In this document: positions 16,398 through 23,320 of the stretch, in pieces | Layout of the letters: the number at the start of each line of letters is the position of its first letter | How positions within the stretch are numbered: position 1 is the stretch's first letter | From: JBDXHU01 sp039989475 | GTDB taxonomy: Bacteria > Pseudomonadota > Gammaproteobacteria > Pseudomonadales > Halieaceae | Assembly: GCA_039989475.1 (NCBI GenBank) | Contig: JBDXHU010000009.1 | Span: forward strand, 682,001 to 746,000 | DNA: 64,000 nucleotides | Direction: 5' to 3' | Position numbers and translations under genes: made by a program | Notes under the pieces: generated by a model | What the model was told of the DNA's origin: nothing | Database searches by the model: none | The model's input: only the letters and a program-made list of their open reading frames with translations

Positions 16398-16712
16398 ATG
16401 AGTAAGCAGAAGACCCTTCAAGATAGTTTCAAAGCCGCCGCCAGCAACTTGCTGATGCTTAGCGACCTGGATTTTGAGAACCCCCCCAAAGACGATGACA
16501 GCGAGGAAACCCTGGTGGCATACCAGGAATGGTGCGGCGCCTACGCTGGAACCACTGAACTGTACCAACGTGGCGATCTTTTTGTGGTGTATGCGGAAGA
16601 TGGAGAGCACGAATACCAGGATGCCGGCAGCGCATTGCAAGGAAGCGGGATCTCTCTGGAAACAGAGGCGACCGTTAGCATTTGGATAGATCCAGAATTG
16701 GTGCAGGAATAA
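16398..16712 (+). CDS. Small acidic protein, function unknown
   Basis: 104 residues, acidic, no signal peptide or membrane segment. It starts MSKQKTLQDSFKAAASNLLM and has an aromatic middle (AYQEWCGAYAGTTELYQRGD) and a strand-rich C-terminal half (FVVYAEDGEHEYQDAGSALQ). AGGAGAG lies seven to eight bases upstream of the ATG, so translation is likely. It is the last clear gene before the repeat-rich cassette-like region. No family recognised. It is probably a soluble cytoplasmic protein. Confidence 0.65.
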   Translation: MSKQKTLQDSFKAAASNLLMLSDLDFENPPKDDDSEETLVAYQEWCGAYAGTTELYQRGDLFVVYAEDGEHEYQDAGSALQGSGISLETEATVSIWIDPELVQE

Positions 16713-16751
16713 AAGGACTCAATCGGGAGTTAACGGAATGATACTGCCAAC

Positions 16752-16868
16752 ATGCCGCTGATCGCCTGTTTTCTGATAGTGCTGGCCTTTACCAGCCCTA
16801 TCCGCGCTAACGAGCGTGTGCCCATGCCGGAAACTGCTGGCACCGCATGTCGAATACCGCTCCACTAA
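16752..16868 (+). pseudogene. Signal peptide of a truncated secreted protein
   Basis: A 38-codon frame: a convincing signal peptide (MPLIACFLIVLAFTSPIRA) followed by NERVPMPETAG and then a stop inside the 247-bp repeat that begins at 16836. The last ten or so codons are repeat sequence. The simplest reading is that a secreted protein gene was cut off when the repeat or the cassette region was inserted. It may still produce a small exported peptide but probably does nothing. Confidence 0.5.
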
Positions 16869-17082
16869 CTAGTTGTTTTTAAGCCTATTTCTGGATAATT
16901 GCCGCCGAGAAAATTAATCCAGTTTGATGTTAAGAATACGCACCAGACTCGGTTTACCACTCAGCCATTTGGCCTAAGACTTCTAAAGTGTTGTTTTGGA
17001 TTGGATTTCTCGCTTAAATCGAATCTATGAAATTTATATACAGCGACGCGGTGTTATACCAACCGGTTCACATACCTAGCTG
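16836..17082 (+). repeat. 247-bp repeat, copy 1
   Basis: Aligns without gaps to 20918-21164, exactly 4082 bases away. The right-hand 135 bases (from 16948) are about nine-tenths identical by eye, including CCACTCAGCCATTTGGCC, GTGTTGTTTTGGA and GACGCGGTGTTATACC. The left part is weaker. Each copy ends shortly before a small gene (17117 and 21169). It could be a cassette-associated recombination or expression element, or the body of a non-autonomous mobile element. Confidence 0.85.
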
Positions 17083-17116
17083 TAATGTGCACTCTTAGTA
17101 ACATGGAGACTCAGTG

Positions 17117-17374
17117 ATGGCCGCAAGTTCCGATGATTTTCGTAGTGAACTCAAAAGTATTCTTGCTAAAGCAGAGGGACTTGGCTTAGTTGCCGTCGAT
17201 GTAAATTCTGGGAGTCTCCATCGCAGAATCGGCGGCTATCCAGGCGCAGATCATCGGATGCCTCTCTGCTGCGAGGTTATGTACTCCGTGATGGGTGCGT
17301 CTGACACCATTGTTTCTCGGCCCGACTCCGGTAAAGGAGCCAGTGTGGTGGTCCGATATGCTTTGCCGCGCTAG
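17117..17374 (+). CDS. Small conserved protein with HRRIGGYPG...HRMPLCC motif
   Basis: 85 residues. The middle reads VDVNSGSLHRRIGGYPG, then DHRMPLCCEVM, and the end is GASVVVRYALPR. I recall short proteins with this exact block (LHRR-GGYP-HRMP-CC) in many bacteria, often in gene cassettes or near HNH nuclease genes, but their function is not established to my knowledge. GGAG lies eight bases before the ATG at 17117; a GTG one codon earlier is possible. It is the first gene after repeat copy 1 and is followed by an attC-like spacer, as expected of a single-gene cassette. Confidence 0.75.
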   Translation: MAASSDDFRSELKSILAKAEGLGLVAVDVNSGSLHRRIGGYPGADHRMPLCCEVMYSVMGASDTIVSRPDSGKGASVVVRYALPR

Positions 17375-17397
17375 CTTTGGGCACATGCCTCGTCGCA

Positions 17398-17483
17398 CAT
17401 ATAACAAGGTGCGAGTAACGCTTCGCTGGGCCGCCCCACTTTTCGCTGAGCTTAAGTTCGGGCGCGCCAGCGCACGACTTTAA
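17398..17483 (+). other. attC-like intergenic spacer
   Basis: An 86-base stretch with the look of an integron attC site: ATAACAAGGTGCGAG at the left, CGCACGACTTTAAGT at the right (GTGCG pairs with CGCAC, and the outer bases partly pair), and an imperfect GC-rich middle. The right core does not match GTTRRRY, so the call is tentative. It separates 17374 from the gene starting at 17489. Confidence 0.4.
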
Positions 17484-17488
17484 GTGGA

Positions 17489-17728
17489 ATGGCGATGATT
17501 GGAGCTTCCCTATCTCTTTGGCACGATCGAGCAGGCCAGTGTGTCGAGTGCGGCTCCACCATATATCTCGATGCTATCGAAAAGTGCCCATGGTGCTCGC
17601 ACGAGTTTACCGAAGTTGAGAAGAGTCAGATCCGTGAGGCTTCGAAGCGTCCTTTTTACAGGCAGGTAGTATTGGGGCTGCTTTTCTTTCTGATTCTATT
17701 CGGAGGTGCATATGCATATTTCGTCTAG
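17489..17728 (+). CDS. Zinc-ribbon protein with C-terminal membrane anchor
   Basis: 79 residues: a four-Cys zinc ribbon (CVEC, then CPWC about 14 residues later), a charged linker (EVEKSQIREASKRPFYRQ) and one C-terminal membrane helix (VVLGLLFFLILFGGAYAYFV). The same plan, with C-x2-C, YL, CP-x-C, linker and a similar membrane end (VFGAAYLYLNT), occurs in the broken gene at 21630-22077, so the two are paralogues. The ATG at 17489 has no clear ribosome site; a second ATG lies two codons later. It is likely a tail-anchored membrane protein whose ribbon faces the cytoplasm. Function unknown. Confidence 0.65.
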   Translation: MAMIGASLSLWHDRAGQCVECGSTIYLDAIEKCPWCSHEFTEVEKSQIREASKRPFYRQVVLGLLFFLILFGGAYAYFV

Positions 17729-17799
17729 CAATAAACTTACCAAAGCCAGGCAGCGCGCACCCTTAGTCGCCGGGCGGCGGTGCTGGCACTGATGCTTCC

Positions 17800-18636
17800 A
17801 TGTCTTCCAAAACTGAACTTCTAAGCCAACAGAAACATTGGGCTCTCGCGCAGGGACTGGAGCCGGATGAACGCGGTTATCTGGCAGATGTCGCCTTAAA
17901 CCTGTTCCAACCGATGTCGGGTCAAACAAAGAGCTCTTTCGAGCAGGGTAGCGGGTCAGAGCTCCTAGACACGCCATCCCGCCCAGCCAAGATGAAAGCA
18001 CTACATTCTTCATCTGCACTTGCGGTCAATTTCTTTGACTTATGGGTCAGCAGGGATGCCTCTCCGCTGCAACGTGCGCTCAATCTAGACGGCGAAATAC
18101 TCAAGATTGAATTCGAGTCTCAGTACCCCACTGGGCTAGGCGGAAACCCACCCAATCTCGATGTTGCGCTGGAGCTTTCAGAAGAATATGTAATAGGGGT
18201 TGAGAGCAAATACACTGAGTGGCTGAGCGCCAAGCCCAAAGGGAAAGAGCCATTCAAGCCCAGTTACTTCCCATCAGGGACTGGTCTATGGGAGGAACGT
18301 GGGCTCCCAGAGTCTCAAGAGCTAGCGAGGCGCATGCGCCAGGGGGAAGCAGGATTTCGTTACCTGGACGCTCCACAGCTTCTCAAGCATTCATTGGGAC
18401 TGGCGAACCAGCTTGGCAAGCAGTTCAGCTTGTACTACGTATATCTGGACTGGCCTGGGAAAGAGTCCGCGATTCATTCGGAAGAAATTGGTCAATTCGG
18501 CGACCAGGTTGGGAAAGAACTAGGATTCGTTGCAATGACTTACCAGGAACTGCTGTCGGCCCTGAACAAGCAGCCAGGTGTCGACGCTATGTATTTGAGT
18601 TACTTAGGCTCTAGGTATTGCAGTAATGCAACCTAA
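17800..18636 (+). CDS. PD-(D/E)XK nuclease-like protein
   Basis: 278 residues. The core contains a PD-(D/E)XK-like signature: PNLDVALEL (about 107-115) followed by YVIGVESKYTEWL (about 119-131), an Asp, then E-x-K on the next strand, preceded by a SSSALAVNFFDLW helix and an FESQYPTGLGG loop. This pattern is seen in restriction-endonuclease-like proteins of the PGN_0703 kind. The rest is mixed helix and strand without further motif. No membrane or signal segment. It lies in the cassette-like run, 71 bases after the zinc-ribbon gene and 45 before an unknown coiled-coil gene. A role in degrading foreign DNA is possible but inferred. Confidence 0.65.
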   Translation: MSSKTELLSQQKHWALAQGLEPDERGYLADVALNLFQPMSGQTKSSFEQGSGSELLDTPSRPAKMKALHSSSALAVNFFDLWVSRDASPLQRALNLDGEILKIEFESQYPTGLGGNPPNLDVALELSEEYVIGVESKYTEWLSAKPKGKEPFKPSYFPSGTGLWEERGLPESQELARRMRQGEAGFRYLDAPQLLKHSLGLANQLGKQFSLYYVYLDWPGKESAIHSEEIGQFGDQVGKELGFVAMTYQELLSALNKQPGVDAMYLSYLGSRYCSNAT

Positions 18637-18681
18637 CCAGCACAAGCAATTCGCTCTCGTTGTGACCGCTATGTGTAAGAC

Positions 18682-19260
18682 ATGATCCAGGCCGAGCATC
18701 AGTCCGAGCTTGATGAAGCATTAAGGAAGATCGGTAGAAACGTGCTGAACATCCAGAGAATGGAAGCAATGCTAAAATTTTTAGTATCGCGATCGAATAT
18801 AGAGGGAAAAGCCAGCGAGTTGCGATCGAATCAAGAGAAGGCAGTTGCTGCGGTAACAAGGCAAACCATGGGCAACCTGGTCAAAAGCTTTGTTGGCTCT
18901 GTTTACGCCACACCATCCGAAATCGAGGATGAAGCGGATGTTGAAATAGATGAAGTGTGGATTAGGCTCTCCTTTAGAATCGAAGCGGATAGCGCACATA
19001 TCGAGCAACGGCAAGCAGAGCTCAACGCTTTAGTCGAGGAAAGGAACAAGCTCATTCATCAATTGCTCGGGGAGTTTGATCAAACCTCAATTGAAAGTTG
19101 CCGCAAGCTCGGTGAGCTGCTTGATGAGCAGGCAGAAAGGGTTCGCCCCGAATATGAAAAGCTAAAGTCGCTCATTTTGGTTCTTAATGATGCCAGGAAA
19201 GAAGCTTTTAAGGCTATTGAAGAGCAGCTTATAACGGGCGCCACAAAGGGCAAAGAGTAA
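18682..19260 (+). CDS. Coiled-coil protein, function unknown
   Basis: 192 residues, highly helical and charged: EHQSELDEALRKIGRNVLN at the start, a long heptad-rich stretch at about 95-150 (DSAHIEQRQAELNALVEER, then NKLIHQLLGEFDQ) and a lysine-rich end (GATKGKE). No signal or membrane segment. Codon use is more AT-rich than in the core genome. It follows a short spacer containing ACCTAACC and a CACAA...TTGTG hairpin that looks like half of an attC site. It is probably a cytoplasmic protein carried as a cassette; nothing identifies its role. Confidence 0.65.
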   Translation: MIQAEHQSELDEALRKIGRNVLNIQRMEAMLKFLVSRSNIEGKASELRSNQEKAVAAVTRQTMGNLVKSFVGSVYATPSEIEDEADVEIDEVWIRLSFRIEADSAHIEQRQAELNALVEERNKLIHQLLGEFDQTSIESCRKLGELLDEQAERVRPEYEKLKSLILVLNDARKEAFKAIEEQLITGATKGKE

Positions 19261-19333
19261 ATGTGTGACTCACAATGCGGTCACGCCGCTCAAAAGCACG
19301 AGGACAGCCCACAATTCAAGGAGAACTGACGAC

Positions 19334-20743
19334 ATGAGCCCAGCCAGGCACCCGATACTACTTGTCGCTAAATCTGTGACGCTAATGCTTTTGCTCAGCG
19401 TGATTGCCGCCAGGGCTGACGACGGTCTCTTCTTGACCGAACAGCAAGCCCGGGAAGAGCTGAAGCTGGTGGTGGATGCGATCCGGGAACACCACCCCAG
19501 CCCGTATCACGCATCCACGGAAGAACAGTTCGAACGGGAAGTAAAAGCCCTGGAGCAGCGCAAGGGCCGTGTACCGGTTGTCCGGCAATACTTTGACCTG
19601 ATGAAAATCTCATCCCTGGTTTTTGATACACACACGCAGTTTCACATTACCGGGGAGACGCCCGGCTTCGAAGTCAGTTTCCCGCTGCGATTCAGGCTGT
19701 TCCCGGATGGGCTGTATATCATTGCCGGTGATAACGGCTACCGTGACGCCATTGGCAAGAAGGTAGTGGCAGTAGGCGGCACGCCGACCATGGATATCGT
19801 TGAGCGCCTCTCGCACCACTCCCCGGCTGACAACTGGCCACGCAAGCGTGTGTTTGCGGAGATTTTCTTCTACATGCCCGAAACCTACGAGTACCTGGGC
19901 CTCACTGGGGCCGATGGCGCAGTGGAACTTGAACTGATCAGCAGCGACGGCACCCCATCAAAACTGCAGCTCTCACATACCTGGGACAAGGGCTATGCCG
20001 ACTTCTCCTGGGATACACAAAACCCCTTCATTCCCACCGGCCTGGTCACCGTGCATCAGGCACTGGATGGCCAGCTACCCTTTTACCTGCAGTCACTGGA
20101 CAACAACTACTGGTACCAGTTTCTCGACGCGGAAAAGAAGTACCTGTACCTGCAGATCAACCAGCAGTTCGACAAGAGCGAAGGACAGGCAGCCATTGAG
20201 TTTCACCTGGAGTGGGCGCGGCAGTTGCTGGACGCAAACACCGAGGTGATGATTGTTGACCTGCGCAACGATCCGGGCGGCACGGTCAATGTCGCCAACC
20301 CATTGCCCGCACTGCTCTCGGAAATCTATTTTGACCACCCGACCATGCGCGGCGTGGCTGTACTGTTCGGCACAGATACCGTCTCGGCCGGCACTATCAT
20401 CCTCGGTCAGTTTGAAGACACCATACGTCCGGTATTTATAGGCCAGCCCAGCGGTTCTTCACCGAATATGTACCTCAACGGGCTCAAGCAAATCCTGCCC
20501 TACTCCCAATTGCAGTTCGAGGTCTCCTCCGATGTCTTTGTCAGCACCCGGGAGGCCGACACCCGTGCCTACGTGGCACCGGATATACCCATGGCCCTGA
20601 GTTTCGAGGATTACCTGCGGGGCAATGACCCGCTGATCGACTACGCAAAGACCATCAACAAGGAACTGCGCAGCAATATCTACAAGAGCGCCAGCCCCTA
20701 TGACCCATGGCAGCGTGAATCGCAGAAAGAAGCGCTGCGCTGA
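19334..20743 (+). CDS. S41-family (C-terminal processing-like) secreted peptidase
   Basis: About 469 residues with a signal peptide (residues 1-28, ending SVIAARA). The N-terminal region (EQQAREELKLVVDAIREHHP, then HTQFHI) is typical of the helical part of S41 peptidases, followed by a possible PDZ-like segment. The catalytic part has VMIVDLRNDPGGTVNVANPL (about 304) and FGTDTVSAGTI (about 349), with the nucleophile Ser in VSAG. AAGGAG precedes the ATG at 19334 by about ten bases; the frame opens further upstream but without a signal peptide. It probably acts in the periplasm or outside the cell. The gene is GC-rich like the core genome, unlike its small neighbours, so it may be an older resident between the two repeats. 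Confidence 0.82.
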   Translation: MSPARHPILLVAKSVTLMLLLSVIAARADDGLFLTEQQAREELKLVVDAIREHHPSPYHASTEEQFEREVKALEQRKGRVPVVRQYFDLMKISSLVFDTHTQFHITGETPGFEVSFPLRFRLFPDGLYIIAGDNGYRDAIGKKVVAVGGTPTMDIVERLSHHSPADNWPRKRVFAEIFFYMPETYEYLGLTGADGAVELELISSDGTPSKLQLSHTWDKGYADFSWDTQNPFIPTGLVTVHQALDGQLPFYLQSLDNNYWYQFLDAEKKYLYLQINQQFDKSEGQAAIEFHLEWARQLLDANTEVMIVDLRNDPGGTVNVANPLPALLSEIYFDHPTMRGVAVLFGTDTVSAGTIILGQFEDTIRPVFIGQPSGSSPNMYLNGLKQILPYSQLQFEVSSDVFVSTREADTRAYVAPDIPMALSFEDYLRGNDPLIDYAKTINKELRSNIYKSASPYDPWQRESQKEALR

Positions 20744-20809
20744 AGCCTGTTACACCCGGTGATCAGGTAACAGCGGCTCGCTCGCTGTTCAAGGCACGCA
20801 GTGGAGCAC

Positions 20810-20861
20810 GGGGACAGTTCACTTATCTCCATTAGTCCAGCGAGATAATTGAACTGCCACC
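20810..20861. repeat. 52-bp palindromic dispersed element, copy 2
   Basis: The left arm is identical to copy 1 (GGGGACAGTTCACTTATCTC); the right arm (20842-20861) pairs at 17 of 20 positions; the loop is again 12 bases. It lies 56 bases before repeat copy 2. Confidence 0.75.
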
Positions 20862-20917
20862 GGACTTAGCGGCTCAGCATATCCAATCGGAGCCGGCGAA
20901 CAGAGTGGCCCGAGTCA

Positions 20918-21164
20918 GCTGGCGCCGAATGTCGAGCGCCGCTCATCTAACTTGTTGTTTTTAATAATATTTCCGGAGGGGGCGACCGGAAAAGACTAAT
21001 TGAGATTGATTCTAGATGATTCCGTTAAGCTCGGTTAGCCACTCAGCCATTTGGCCTAAGACTTCTAAAGTGTTGTTTTGGAATAGATTTCTCGCTTAAA
21101 TCGAATCTATGAAATTTACGTACAGAGACGCGGTGTTATACCGGCCGGTCCACCACCTTAGCTG
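20918..21164 (+). repeat. 247-bp repeat, copy 2
   Basis: The gapless partner of 16836-17082. It ends CCACCACCTTAGCTG, four bases before the GTG start of the membrane protein at 21169. Shared blocks include CTAACTnGTTGTTTTTAA on the left and the strongly conserved right half from 21030. Confidence 0.85.
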
Positions 21165-21168
21165 ATAA

Positions 21169-21606
21169 GTGGACCAGGCTGAGTACATTGAGGCATCACT
21201 GAAGGGCAGGATTTGCTTTGCGCTGATCATACTGTGTTTTGGCATAGCCTATTTCTTTACGGATATCTTGAATGTTTTCTACCCTTTACCTGAGCCAGAG
21301 CCTGAACGCCTTCAAGCCATAGATTTCCGAAGTCTATTGGGGGCAATATTTACTACTGGTTTCATAGCATGGATTCTCTACTACACAATCCATGTCGCAG
21401 TCTTGGCTCGCCGGCATATGCAGTTCCCTGTGCCCTCGATGAACCTGCCAGTTCGGCAAAAGGTTCAGGCTACAGAAAAGTCATCTACTATCTGGCTAGT
21501 CGCCTCCATCTTGATTGCGTCGCTTTTTTATCAACTCGTTACAATGTGGTACTCGTGGTTCACATGGCACAATTTTCTAGCGGAGACCGCGAGTGAGCTC
21601 ACTTAA
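21169..21606 (+). CDS. Small three-pass membrane protein, function unknown
   Basis: 145 residues with three hydrophobic segments: ICFALIILCFGIAYFFTDIL (about 15-34), LGAIFTTGFIAWILYYTIHV (about 56-75) and IWLVASILIASLFYQLVTMW (about 107-126). A Pro/Glu-rich loop (YPLPEPEPERLQ) lies between the first two. The likely start is the GTG at 21169, directly after repeat copy 2; no good ribosome site is seen, so the start is uncertain. It ends inside a short CACTTAAC...GTTAAGTG element. No family recognised. It is AT-rich compared with the core genome and fits the cassette-like pattern. Confidence 0.6.
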   Translation: MDQAEYIEASLKGRICFALIILCFGIAYFFTDILNVFYPLPEPEPERLQAIDFRSLLGAIFTTGFIAWILYYTIHVAVLARRHMQFPVPSMNLPVRQKVQATEKSSTIWLVASILIASLFYQLVTMWYSWFTWHNFLAETASELT

Positions 21607-21631
21607 CAGGCAATTGCAGCGGAGGTTAAGT
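21599..21631 (+). other. ACTTAAC...GTTAAGT inverted element
   Basis: CACTTAAC at about 21599-21606 and GTTAAGTG at about 21624-21631 form a perfect 8-bp inverted pair. ACTTAAC and GTTAAGT match the RYYYAAC and GTTRRRY core sites of integron attC exactly, but the interval is shorter than a normal attC. It overlaps the stop of one gene and the start of the next. Confidence 0.45.
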
Positions 21632-22077
21632 GCCCCAGCAAGCACCGAAATATGACTGGACCTGTAGCGCTTGTGATGCTGCCAATGCCGCCGGTAGTAA
21701 CCTATGCCAAGCATGTGAGTGCCCAGCGATAGCAAATCGCGCTTTCCTGGATGAGTGGAAAGCGCATGGTCGTATTCGTCCTAGAAAGCCTAGTATCTCG
21801 CCTGGACCCACCACCACATTTTTTTTTCGGCCCGCTTGTGGGGAGGTCTAACTCACTAACTGACCCCGTGGCATATTGCCATGGCTGCGCCTTAATGATG
21901 TATCTACAGGACACTGAATGTCCGCATTGTGGCTATATTCATTCGGAGCCGGAGAAAACCTTTCAGTGGCATCGCGCGGCAGACTATACAGGGCGCGGTG
22001 TTCGTCATGGGACGAAGTACTGGCTAGTATTTTTTGTTGTAGTATTCGGAGCTGCCTATTTGTATCTCAACACCTAA
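21630..22077 (+). pseudogene. Zinc-finger membrane protein broken at a T9 run
   Basis: Two frames make one protein. From the GTG at 21630: a RanBP2-type zinc finger (YDWTCSACDAANAAGSNLC, then QAC) and a linker to TTTFFF. In the next frame: FFGPLVGRSNSLTDPV, a second four-Cys ribbon (CHGC...CPHC), a linker and a C-terminal membrane helix (WLVFFVVVFGAAYLYL). The junction is a run of nine T (21819-21827). With eight T the frame would be continuous and give 148 residues. So either this is a recent single-base insertion, a sequencing error, or slippage restores some full-length product. The C-terminal half is paralogous to the protein at 17489-17728. Confidence 0.7.
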
Positions 22078-22146
22078 AACGACCGGGCATATCGCGCCAC
22101 AAGTTGCGCTCGACAGTGCTGGCACCGTTATGAGTAACACCACGCT

Positions 22147-22635
22147 ATGAATTTACGAGATTTCGAGCCAGGTGATTCTGAAGCCCTGGTGAAATTGCTT
22201 GGGAATCTTAATGTCTCAAAATACCTGTCGTCTCGAGTACCGTATCCATACACGCACCAGGATGCGGAATGGTGGATCACGACGGGAAGCAAGCAAGGCT
22301 ATGTTCGCGCTATTGTGGAAAACGATACGCTTGTGGGGTGCATTGGCGTTGAGACTGGCGAATTTGAAGAATGCAGAAGCGGTGAAATCGGCTACTGGCT
22401 GGGAGAACCACACTGGGGCCAGGGATTGGCAACGGCAGCGGTGACCGAAGTTACGGATTATTTCTTTGAGCACACTGAACTTGTTCGTTTAGTCGCCCCT
22501 GTATTTGCACCAAACCTGGCATCAATGCGCGTCCTCGAAAAATGTGGCTATACACTAGAGGGTGTAGCAAGAAACGCCTGCTATAAGGCCGGTGAGTTCT
22601 GTGACAAGCATGTGTATGCCAAGGTTCGCTCCTGA
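22147..22635 (+). CDS. GNAT acetyltransferase, RimJ/RimL type
   Basis: 162 residues of the GCN5-related N-acetyltransferase fold: MNLRDFEPGDSEALVKLL, then EIGYWLGEPHWGQGLATAAV with the acetyl-CoA pyrophosphate loop (GQGLAT), and NLASMRVLEKCGYTLEGVAR near the end, the usual RimJ/RimL C-terminal block. It would move an acetyl group from acetyl-CoA to a protein N terminus or a small amine; the substrate cannot be told. It follows a spacer ending GCTGGCACCGTTATG, a motif also seen before other genes of this run. GNAT genes are common cargo in integron cassettes. Confidence 0.85.
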   Translation: MNLRDFEPGDSEALVKLLGNLNVSKYLSSRVPYPYTHQDAEWWITTGSKQGYVRAIVENDTLVGCIGVETGEFEECRSGEIGYWLGEPHWGQGLATAAVTEVTDYFFEHTELVRLVAPVFAPNLASMRVLEKCGYTLEGVARNACYKAGEFCDKHVYAKVRS

Positions 22636-22690
22636 CAAGGCGGCGCCCTCGCCTCGAGATTTACGATAGGCACCCTCCACGGACAAGCCC

Positions 22691-23143
22691 ATGAATATCA
22701 GCTACCGAAAAGCCCAACCAGAAGACGCCCATGAGTGCCTGGTCTTGCGCAGCAAAACCCGCCAGAACGCATTCTCCATCGCGCAGCTGGAAGCTATAGG
22801 CGTTACTCACGAGTCCTGGAAGCAGGGAATAGAAAGCGGCGAATTGCCGGGCTATGTGTGTCTGGATGATGACACTATCGTCGGCTATTGTTTTGGCGAG
22901 AAGCAAACCGGTGAAATCGTGGTGCTGGCTACCCTGCCGAACTATGAAAACCTGGGCATTGGCAAAGAGCTACTGGCCAGGGTTGTTTGTGACTTCAAAA
23001 AGCTGGGTCACAAGTCACTCTTTCTGGGTTGTTCGGATGATCCCAACTCAAGGTCCTATGGCTTCTATCGGCATCTGGGATGGCGCTCAACTGGCAAGCG
23101 CGACAGCCACCAGGATGAGATACTCGAACTATTGCTGAGCTAG
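22691..23143 (+). CDS. GNAT family N-acetyltransferase
   Basis: 150 residues: MNISYRKAQPEDAHECLVLR at the start, a central EIVVLATLPNYENLGIGKEL with the acetyl-CoA loop (N-x-G-I-G-K), and SYGFYRHLGWRSTGKRD near the C terminus. It is a single-domain cytoplasmic acetyltransferase, unrelated in detail to the RimJ-like neighbour at 22147. Substrate unknown. The spacer between the two (55 bases) shows no attC-like core. It is the last gene of the small-gene run before core-type sequence resumes. Confidence 0.85.
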   Translation: MNISYRKAQPEDAHECLVLRSKTRQNAFSIAQLEAIGVTHESWKQGIESGELPGYVCLDDDTIVGYCFGEKQTGEIVVLATLPNYENLGIGKELLARVVCDFKKLGHKSLFLGCSDDPNSRSYGFYRHLGWRSTGKRDSHQDEILELLLS

Positions 23144-23220
23144 TGTCGCCGCCATACAACATGCACGGGGTCCCGTGAAACCACGAATGCTCTTTAGAGG
23201 CATCGTTCTTTTGTTGAAGA

Positions 23221-23250
23221 GCGGTTAAGCTGTTTGCAGACCGCCCTTTA
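23221..23250 (+). terminator. Possible terminator
   Basis: GCGGT (23221-23225) and ACCGC (23240-23244) can pair around a 14-base loop and are followed by CCTTTA. It lies 80 bases after the acetyltransferase stop. Weak. Confidence 0.3.
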
Positions 23251-23320
23251 GAATTTATATAGCGGAAAACCAGACAAGCGAGCTGGAATGATTACAAGCA
23301 ACACTGATCCGGGGCAGTAG

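Larger units (their letters stand above)
20744..21168. other. Intergenic region holding hairpin copy 2 and repeat copy 2
   Basis: 425 bases between the S41 peptidase and the next small gene. It is almost filled by the hairpin element (20810-20861) and the second 247-bp repeat (20918-21164). I see no coding potential. Confidence 0.7.
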
